From CAG-791 sp963593905 (lineage in GTDB: Bacteria > Bacillota > Clostridia > Lachnospirales > Lachnospiraceae): a stretch of 46,950 bases of DNA. The stretch is taken from the NCBI GenBank assembly GCA_963593905.1, contig CAVBBL010000022.1:1-46950 (forward strand), given 5' to 3'. Of the stretch, positions 41,285 to 46,950 are shown in pieces (positions within the stretch are counted from its first letter, which is position 1; each line of letters begins with the position of its first letter). The translations under genes were made by a program, and so were the position numbers. The notes below the pieces were generated by a model. That model was not told the DNA's origin, ran no database searches, and saw nothing but the letters and a program-made list of their open reading frames with translations.

Positions 41285-41352
41285 GGCCTGGTGGCCACAG
41301 ATAGCTCGCATCCTTTGCACTGCGCAAGACATCTGCCACGCCCCGGAGCATG
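41285..41352 (-). repeat. Deletion derivative of the 248-bp element
   Basis: Directly next to copy C are the two outer arms only: AGATAGCTCGCATCC joined after CACTGCGC to GACATCTGCCACGCCCC. About 190 internal bases are missing. Confidence 0.75.
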
Positions 41353-41447
41353 GTCGTGCGGCACTTATACTTGATCGCGTATCAACTGTATCAAAAAAAT
41401 CGCTCTCTCATCTTCCCTGTGCGGTGGTATTTTCCGGGGGAATATTG

Positions 41448-41453
41448 TATAAT
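41448..41453 (+). promoter_or_regulatory. -10 box of the pyrG promoter
   Basis: TATAAT 45 bases before the pyrG start. No good -35 box is visible at 16-18 bases, and no G-run start site or attenuator of the Bacillus pyrG type is seen. Confidence 0.5.
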
Positions 41454-41497
41454 GTCGTAGTTTAATTAACAAAAGCCACAAAAGGGGAGGAAAACCG

Positions 41498-43108
41498 ATG
41501 GCAGTAAAATACGTATTTGTAACCGGCGGTGTAGTATCCGGTCTGGGCAAAGGCATCACGGCAGCATCACTTGGACGGCTTCTGAAGGCACGCGGCTACA
41601 AGGTTACCATGCAGAAGTTCGATCCCTATATCAATATTGATCCCGGCACCATGAATCCCACCCAGCACGGTGAAGTCTTCGTCACCGACGACGGCACTGA
41701 GACCGATCTGGATCTGGGCCACTATGAGCGTTTCATCGATGAGAACCTGAACAAGAATTCCAATGTTACCACCGGCAAGGTCTATTGGTCTGTTCTGCAG
41801 AAGGAACGCCGCGGCGACTACGGCGGCGGCACCGTGCAGGTCATTCCGCACATCACCAATGAGATCAAGAGCCGTTTCTACCGCAACTATACCGACGATG
41901 ATATGCACATTGCCATCATCGAGGTAGGCGGCACCGTAGGTGATATCGAGAGCCAGCCCTTCCTGGAGGCCATTCGTCAGTTCCAGCACGAAGTAGGCAA
42001 AGAGAACGCCATGCTGATTCTGGTCACCCTGCTGCCTTACCTGCGCTGTTCCCAGGAGATGAAGACAAAGCCCACCCAGATGGCCGTAAAGTCCATGCAG
42101 AGCATGGGTCTGCAGCCTGACGTACTGGTCTGCCGCAGCGAATATCCCATCGACCAGGGCATGAAGGACAAGATGGCTCTGTTCTGCAATGTACGCAAAG
42201 ATCATGTACTCCAGAATCTGGATGTAGATTACCTCTATGAGGCTCCCCTTGCTATGGAAAAAGAGCGTCTGGCTGAAGTAGCCTGCGAGTGCCTGCATCT
42301 GGACTGCCCTACCCCGGATCTGGCTGAATGGACCGCTATGGTAGAGAACCTGCGCAATCCCAAGCATAATGTCACTGTAGCACTGGTAGGTAAGTACATC
42401 ACCCTGCACGACGCTTATCTCAGCGTCGTAGAGGCATTAAAGCACGGCGGTATCTCCAATCTGGCTGATGTGGAGATTAAGTGGGTGGATTCCGAACAGG
42501 TTACCCCGGAAAACGTTGCAGAGACTCTGGGAGACGTGGACGGCGTTCTGGTTCCCGGCGGCTTCGGCGACCGCGGCATCGAGGGTATGATCACTGCCAT
42601 CCAGTATGCCCGTGAAAATAATGTTCCCTACCTGGGACTGTGCCTTGGCATGCAGCTGGCCATCATCGAATATGCCCGTCACGTGGCCGGCTTAAATGAC
42701 GCCCACAGCATCGAGTTTAACCCCGATACCATGAGTCCTGTCATCGCACTGATGCCTGACCAGAACGGTATCGAAGATATCGGCGGTACGCTCCGCCTGG
42801 GCTCCTATCCCTGCGATCTGCAGGAGGGTTCTCTGGCTGCAACACTCTATGGCACCACAGAGATTCACGAGCGTCATCGTCATCGCTATGAAGTCAATAA
42901 TGACTTCCGCGCCCTGCTGACAGAGAAGGGAATGCGCCTCTCCGGTCTTTCTCCGGACGGCCGTATCGTAGAGATGTGCGAACTTCCCACCCATCCTTTC
43001 TTTATTGCCACGCAGGCACATCCGGAACTGAAGTCCCGTCCCAATCGTCCGGCACCTTTGTTCCGCGGCTTTGTAGAAGCAGCTTTAAAGCACCAGCAAA
43101 GCAGATAA
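41498..43108 (+). CDS. pyrG: CTP synthase
   Basis: A 536-residue enzyme aminating UTP to CTP with glutamine. The synthetase domain starts KYVFVTGGVVSGLGKGITAAS, and the glutaminase domain has the nucleophile elbow YLGLCLGMQ and the His/Glu of FIATQAHPELKSRP. AGGGGAGG lies six bases before the ATG. It stands alone, with a very stable terminator downstream. Length is normal. Confidence 0.97.
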   Translation: MAVKYVFVTGGVVSGLGKGITAASLGRLLKARGYKVTMQKFDPYINIDPGTMNPTQHGEVFVTDDGTETDLDLGHYERFIDENLNKNSNVTTGKVYWSVLQKERRGDYGGGTVQVIPHITNEIKSRFYRNYTDDDMHIAIIEVGGTVGDIESQPFLEAIRQFQHEVGKENAMLILVTLLPYLRCSQEMKTKPTQMAVKSMQSMGLQPDVLVCRSEYPIDQGMKDKMALFCNVRKDHVLQNLDVDYLYEAPLAMEKERLAEVACECLHLDCPTPDLAEWTAMVENLRNPKHNVTVALVGKYITLHDAYLSVVEALKHGGISNLADVEIKWVDSEQVTPENVAETLGDVDGVLVPGGFGDRGIEGMITAIQYARENNVPYLGLCLGMQLAIIEYARHVAGLNDAHSIEFNPDTMSPVIALMPDQNGIEDIGGTLRLGSYPCDLQEGSLAATLYGTTEIHERHRHRYEVNNDFRALLTEKGMRLSGLSPDGRIVEMCELPTHPFFIATQAHPELKSRPNRPAPLFRGFVEAALKHQQSR

Positions 43109-43192
43109 ACAAAGTGATTTGCCTTGCAATTTCCGTTACACACCTTCAACGCCTGCGTAACAGGAATTCGTGTAGTCATAATGTGTAAACCT

Positions 43193-43270
43193 AAAAAGAA
43201 CAGCCCGAATTAAAGCAGCTCCCTGTCAAATGGACAGGGAGCTATTTTAATTCCTGCTGTTCTTTTTTCT
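43193..43270 (+). terminator. Long intrinsic terminator of pyrG
   Basis: Nested arms AAAGAACAG/CTGTTCTTT, GAATTAAA/TTTAATTC and AGCTCCCTGTC/GACAGGGAGCT enclose a five-base loop, followed by T runs. Confidence 0.9.
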
Positions 43271-43324
43271 TTTTTCTTTTTTCTTTTTTTCTTTTTTCTT
43301 TTTTTCTTTTTGTTTTTTCTTTTT
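43262..43324. repeat. Polypyrimidine simple repeat
   Basis: About eight copies of a CTTTTTT-type heptamer follow the pyrG terminator. Length variation between strains is likely. Confidence 0.85.
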
Positions 43325-43416
43325 AGTCTAACGCAATATACCGCCGGCAACGAGGGACGAAGGACGTCTCATTCTCATCATCGGCCGTCTTTTGTACGAT
43401 AAATTTATTTTTCCTG

Positions 43417-44121
43417 TTAATCCATGCCCACTACGCTGTCCACCGGCATGGAAAAGACCACCCCGTGAGCCTTACTCTGCATGCCGCATTTCTCACCGAT
43501 GGCTTCCATGATCTTTAATTTTTCATCCTTTCCTGCCAGTATGATCAGGATCTCTCTCTCCTCCTGCACGCTGATGCCCCAGAAACGGATAGCCTCTTCA
43601 CTGCCGCATCGCCTGCTGTTTAAAACAGTGCCTCCGGTAGCCCCTGCTAAGCGGGCAGCCTGCATGACATCTTCGCTGTATCCGTGATCCACGATCGCCA
43701 TGATCATACTGTATTTATTTTCTTCCATTCCCTGCTTTTCTCCTTCCGTCAAGTTCTTCCCGGCCTGCTCATCCTCCGGCGTTAACTCCGTCAGCATCTG
43801 AAACATTCTCCCTGTGCCGCTGGTAATCGGAATGGTAAAAGCGATACCGGTGCCGGGCATGCCCAGATGCAGCTTTTTCTCCAGCCTTCGCAGCATCTGC
43901 TCTGCACTTTTTCTCGGCAGGATCGTCAAAAGGCAATTCTTATCCAGGCTCTCTAACCCCAGTACATTGCGCACCTCACTGGTGGCCGTCCCCTCTGCCC
44001 AGAAGCGATACTGGAAGGGAACCTTTTTTTCTACTAAAATAGCGCTGACTTTTTCCACCGTCTTAGGGGTGGCTATCAGGAACAGCTGGCGCATAGCCTG
44101 CATTTTCGGTCTGTCTGTCAT
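43417..44121 (-). CDS. PII-like (GlnB-fold) protein, tandem domains
   Basis: A 234-residue protein that reads as two PII-type ferredoxin folds: residues ~5-110 (QLFLIATPKTVEKVSAILVEK) and ~130-234 (KYSMIMAIVDHGYSEDVMQAARLAGATGGTVL). The second has the GATGGTVLN segment typical of the PII T-loop side. No uridylylated Tyr motif is evident. The gene directly follows the DUF1538 membrane-protein gene, and PII proteins commonly bind and gate transporters, so regulation of that partner is the natural inference. The ATG at 44121 is chosen because GGAG of the cassette-linked leader lies upstream, though 12 bases away; a Met six codons earlier is possible. Confidence 0.82.
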   Translation of the reverse strand: MTDRPKMQAMRQLFLIATPKTVEKVSAILVEKKVPFQYRFWAEGTATSEVRNVLGLESLDKNCLLTILPRKSAEQMLRRLEKKLHLGMPGTGIAFTIPITSGTGRMFQMLTELTPEDEQAGKNLTEGEKQGMEENKYSMIMAIVDHGYSEDVMQAARLAGATGGTVLNSRRCGSEEAIRFWGISVQEEREILIILAGKDEKLKIMEAIGEKCGMQSKAHGVVFSMPVDSVVGMD

Positions 44122-44139
44122 AATTTTAATTTTCTCCAT

Positions 44140-44209
44140 GCCGCAGCTTATCTGCGGCAGCATTCTGCTCTTCATTTCTGAAAAAACGCTATCGAGCGTA
44201 TTTTCACAC
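44140..44209 (-). repeat. Hairpin cassette copy j, fragment (leader of the PII-like gene)
   Basis: GTGTGAAAATACGCTCGATAGCG (the type II first stem, ACGCT-CGAT-AGCGT at its core) is followed by module 4 GCCGCAG…CTGCGGC and ATGGAG. It lies between the DUF1538 gene and the PII-like gene. Confidence 0.7.
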
Positions 44210-44223
44210 TATACACTAACACT

Positions 44224-45750
44224 CTAATACTCCTCCAGCTCGATGATCTCGTCCCCGTAGCCACCTGCGGCCGCCACCTGTCCGGTCAGCATGCTGCCTG
44301 CACTCATCTTGCGTTTATACTGGATACCCATAAGCTGCACCGCGATCAAAGGCGTCAGGGCTACCAGTGCTACTACGCCGAAGGCGTCCGTCATCACACT
44401 GCCTCCTGTAGCCACACAGGCGCCTATACTCAAAGGAAGCAGGAAAGTGGTAGTCATAGGTCCGCTGGCCACGCCGCCGGAGTCAAAAGCAATACCCACA
44501 AAGATCGGCGGCACAAATCTGGCCAGAATGAGTGCCAGAGCGTAGCCCGGTATCAGAATGTAGTAAATGGGGATCCCCGCCAGCACCCGGAGCATAGCCA
44601 GGCCTACGCTGACAGAAACGCCGATGGAAAGACAAAGATTCATGGAATGTGCGGAGATAGCGCCGTTAGTCACGGTTTCCACCTGATGATTCAACACCTG
44701 GATGGCCGGCTCTGCCTTGACGATATAATAGCCGATCAGCATACCGATAGGGACAAGCAGCCATTTCCACTGTGCCGACGCCATAGACTGTCCTAACAGC
44801 GTGCCCACCGGTGCAAAGCCCACATTTACGCCGCACAGGAATAATACTAATCCCACATAGGTATATAGAAAACCCACCAGGATACGCTTTTTCTGCTCCC
44901 GGCGATATCTGTGCGTCAGAAGCTGAAAGACCAGAAAGACCCCCACAATAGGAAGAAGCGAAACCAGCACCTCTTTTGCATATTGTGGAAGCTGCGTCAG
45001 AAATGCCATGACCACATCCTTGGTGGTGTTGACCTGTGTCACCTCTTCCAGTGTGTAATCCGGTGTCTCCGGCCGGTAGATGCAGCCCAGAAGCAGCACC
45101 GCCATAATGGGCCCGATACTGGAAAAAGCCACCAGGCCGAAACTGTCGTCCGAAGATTTACGGTCACTTCGAACGGAGGCAAGGCCTACGCCCATGGTCA
45201 TGATAAAAGGGACCGTCATAGGTCCCGTAGTCACGCCCCCCGCATCAAAGGCCACTGCAAGGAAATCCACCGGTGCCAATATAGAGAGCAGCAGCACCAA
45301 TCCGTAAAAAACCAGCAGAATATTGCTCAGAGGCATCTGAAAAAGGATACGCAAGATAGCCAATGCCAGAAAGATGCCCACCCCGGCAGCCACCGTAAGG
45401 ATCAGTACCATATTAGGTACCGCCGGCACCTGACCGGCCAACACCTGCAAATCCGGCTCCGAGATGGTAATGATGGCGCCCATGAAAAATCCCAGCAGCA
45501 GCACCATAATGATATTTCTGTGCTTGGAAATCTGTACGCCAATACCCTCGCCCAAAGGCATCATGGCCATCTCCGCACCCAGCTGAAAAAATCCCATTCC
45601 TACGATCAGCAGCACCGCACCGGTGAGAAAAAGCATCACCGGTCCCAGCTCCAGCGGCACCAGCAACACCGTGATCAGCAATACGATCAAAGTGATCGGC
45701 AGCACCGCTGCCAGAGATTCCTTATTTTTTTCCTTCAGTTTCTGATTCAT
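44224..45750 (-). CDS. DUF1538 membrane protein, internally duplicated
   Basis: A 508-residue polytopic protein with about twelve hydrophobic helices in two homologous halves. Each half has a FDAGGVTTGPMT or FDSGGVASGPMT motif followed by a DSFGLVAF or DAFGVVAL segment and a short PIMAVLLLGC / PLIAVQLMG helix, i.e. an inverted- or direct-repeat transporter design. Its function is not established. Pairing with a PII-like protein suggests a PII-gated transporter or channel, perhaps linked to carbon or nitrogen status; that is inference. AGGAGA lies eight bases before the ATG. The leader 45751-45850 shows no clear promoter. Confidence 0.88.
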   Translation of the reverse strand: MNQKLKEKNKESLAAVLPITLIVLLITVLLVPLELGPVMLFLTGAVLLIVGMGFFQLGAEMAMMPLGEGIGVQISKHRNIIMVLLLGFFMGAIITISEPDLQVLAGQVPAVPNMVLILTVAAGVGIFLALAILRILFQMPLSNILLVFYGLVLLLSILAPVDFLAVAFDAGGVTTGPMTVPFIMTMGVGLASVRSDRKSSDDSFGLVAFSSIGPIMAVLLLGCIYRPETPDYTLEEVTQVNTTKDVVMAFLTQLPQYAKEVLVSLLPIVGVFLVFQLLTHRYRREQKKRILVGFLYTYVGLVLFLCGVNVGFAPVGTLLGQSMASAQWKWLLVPIGMLIGYYIVKAEPAIQVLNHQVETVTNGAISAHSMNLCLSIGVSVSVGLAMLRVLAGIPIYYILIPGYALALILARFVPPIFVGIAFDSGGVASGPMTTTFLLPLSIGACVATGGSVMTDAFGVVALVALTPLIAVQLMGIQYKRKMSAGSMLTGQVAAAGGYGDEIIELEEY

Positions 45751-45854
45751 GCAATATTCTCCTGTTTCTGTATCTCGGCTCCTGTTATGTCTGCATTTGC
45801 TTTCTCCCTAAGGCTCCCTTTTCGTCCTGTAAAAGTACATGGAAAAGGGTATAG

Positions 45855-45891
45855 AAAAAGAAGTCAGGCGACTTTGTCTGGCTTCCTCTTT
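45855..45891 (-). terminator. Probable terminator of greA
   Basis: GAAGCCAG…CTGACTTC stem followed by TTTTTC on the minus strand, ~160 bases after the greA stop. Confidence 0.6.
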
Positions 45892-46048
45892 ATGTTGGCC
45901 GGAAGTTCCTTACATGAACCTCCGATTCCCATCCCCAATTACACTGAAATCCGAAAAGTGAAAAATCCTGCACTCCATTGCATTACAAATCATAATCCAC
46001 TTTGGGATTCTCATCATCGCGCACGCAAGAATTTCTCTCTGCCATCTG

Positions 46049-46552
46049 TCAGAAGCTCCGCAGCTTCGCCTGCTCTCCCTGACCGGCATCCTCTACTTTA
46101 CGAATCTCCACCTCATAACTGTAGCTGTCACTGACAGCTATGGTCACAGTATCTCCCACACGATGTCCCAGCAATGCCTTCCCCATAGGGGACTCCACAC
46201 TGACCAGCCCGTGCAGAGAATCCTCCCTGACCGTGGTCACCAGGGTGTAACTCTCCTCCACATCGTCCTCTTTAATATACAAAGTCACCGTCTTATTAAT
46301 GCCTGCCGCATCCTCCTCCGTATCATCCTGCAGGACCACTGCTGTCTTAATCATCCTCTCCAGATACCGGATTCGGCTTTCATTCTGATTCTTTACCTTC
46401 TTGGCTGCATAGTACTCAAAGTTCTCGCTTAAGTCTCCATGTGCCCGAGCTTCCTTCACATCCTCCAGTGCCTTGGGACGCACCACCAGCTTGCGATATT
46501 CAATCTCCTGCTGCATATCCTGAATATCCTTCTGTGTCAGTTCGTTGTGCAT
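46049..46552 (-). CDS. greA: GreA/GreB family transcription elongation factor
   Basis: A 167-residue protein with an N-terminal antiparallel coiled coil (residues ~8-80, DVKEARAHGDLSENFEYYAAK with the acidic tip) and a C-terminal FKBP-like domain (SPMGKALLGHRVGDTVTI). It stimulates RNA cleavage by stalled RNA polymerase. The SPMGKALLGH segment is typical of GreA. GAGGG lies just before the ATG. It is a single gene with its own promoter. Confidence 0.93.
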   Translation of the reverse strand: MHNELTQKDIQDMQQEIEYRKLVVRPKALEDVKEARAHGDLSENFEYYAAKKVKNQNESRIRYLERMIKTAVVLQDDTEEDAAGINKTVTLYIKEDDVEESYTLVTTVREDSLHGLVSVESPMGKALLGHRVGDTVTIAVSDSYSYEVEIRKVEDAGQGEQAKLRSF

Positions 46553-46584
46553 TCCCTCGCCCCCTGTTTGATGAAACTGCTCCT

Positions 46585-46590
46585 ATTATA
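46585..46590 (-). promoter_or_regulatory. -10 box of the greA promoter
   Basis: TATAAT on the minus strand 33 bases before the greA start. The -35 region is A-rich and has no clear hexamer. Confidence 0.5.
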
Positions 46591-46875
46591 ACCTATTTTT
46601 CCCTCTTTTTTATAAAAAAATAGAATTTTCATGAAATTTTAACGTATTGTATATGTATTATCATTTTCATTATGTGTTATTTATACAATATGCTCCATCT
46701 ACATAAAAGATCAGAAATAGCCTCTACTTGTCTCAGCGAAATCCAATGGCTTACTTATGGTTGTCTCTCCGCTCTTCCGATTCCTGTTACCTGGTATAAA
46801 GCCCTTCCGGTGCCCAATCAAGGTACCGGGCATCTCGTATGTTTGCACAGCGTGCTTTCATTTTGTCAAAACGCA

Positions 46876-46950
46876 ATGCACCGGGGCGCGGCAGATGGCT
46901 CGCATCCTCTGCACTGCGCACCAGTTTTGCTTAGGCTTGCATCGAAGCCG
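46876..46950 (-). repeat. 248-bp long-hairpin element, copy D (cut by the window edge)
   Basis: Begins ATGCACCGGGGCGCGGCAGATGG and continues through the inner arm and GCATCGAAGCCG, matching the right-hand end of copies A-C in reverse. The stretch 46591-46875 shows only an imperfect GGTGCCC/GGGCATC hairpin. Confidence 0.85.

Noticed and set aside
41400..41497. A pyrG leader attenuator of the Bacillus type
   Set aside because: No G-run at the expected start site and no terminator between the -10 box and the gene.

Overview
The window looks like a chromosomal segment of a Clostridia bacterium, most likely Lachnospiraceae. The reasons are the gene order uvrC-hprK-glcK-murB-rapZ-whiA-crh, a DUF6465 protein, a tryptophan T-box in front of a trpXYZ-type transporter, strong AGGAGG ribosome binding sites and roughly even base composition. 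I saw no rRNA, tRNA, phage, transposase or CRISPR array. Species-level assignment is not possible from the sequence alone.

Layout. 1-3.5 kb: a DUF6465 protein, then an aminotransferase-uppP pair. 4.1-6.8 kb: a lipoteichoic-acid-synthase-like sulfatase with a repeat tail. 7-14.1 kb: a beta-mannan/galactomannan oligosaccharide operon on the minus strand (GH36 alpha-galactosidase, LacI regulator, cellobiose 2-epimerase, GH130 mannosylglucose phosphorylase, ManA). Together these strip galactose, epimerise mannobiose to mannosylglucose, phosphorolyse it and feed mannose phosphate to glycolysis. 14.6-15.1 kb: three tiny peptide genes behind duplicated promoters. 15.2-20.3 kb: a glycerol operon (two flavoproteins, DUF1667, glpK). 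20.7-22.9 kb: an rRNA methyltransferase and a DUF2798 membrane protein. 23.0-26.5 kb: T-box(Trp)-trpXYZ. 26.6-29.8 kb: ppiB, a GNAT fusion and a lipid kinase. 30-40.5 kb: a housekeeping/carbon-control run (crh-like, whiA, rapZ, murB, glcK, hprK, uvrC, ftsH). 41.5-43.1 kb: pyrG. 43.4-46.6 kb: a PII-like protein paired with a DUF1538 membrane protein, then greA.

The most unusual content is non-coding. (1) A modular array of hairpins ('hairpin cassette') lies directly upstream of the ribosome binding site of at least seven genes of unrelated function (DUF6465, cellobiose epimerase, trpX, lipid kinase, ftsH, and in diverged form the aminotransferase, a glycerol flavoprotein, glpK, rapZ and the PII gene). 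Stem sequences differ from copy to copy but stay complementary, while loops and linkers are conserved. In three cases the cassette sits between a strong terminator and the gene. (2) A 248-bp element, present in three full copies, one deletion derivative and one copy cut by the window edge, folds as one long hairpin and shows paired compensatory changes between copies. (3) Two near-identical promoter-leader modules drive three 31-34-residue peptides that match no family I recognise.

Regulatory logic that can be read directly: the Trp T-box with specifier TGG, a promoter-terminator leader before ftsH, an attenuator-like leader before the DUF2798 gene, and a three-iteron operator-like site before the LTA synthase gene. 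HPr kinase and a Crh-like HPr with Glu at position 15 are encoded close together and fit carbon-catabolite control of operons such as the mannan and glycerol ones; that link is inference.
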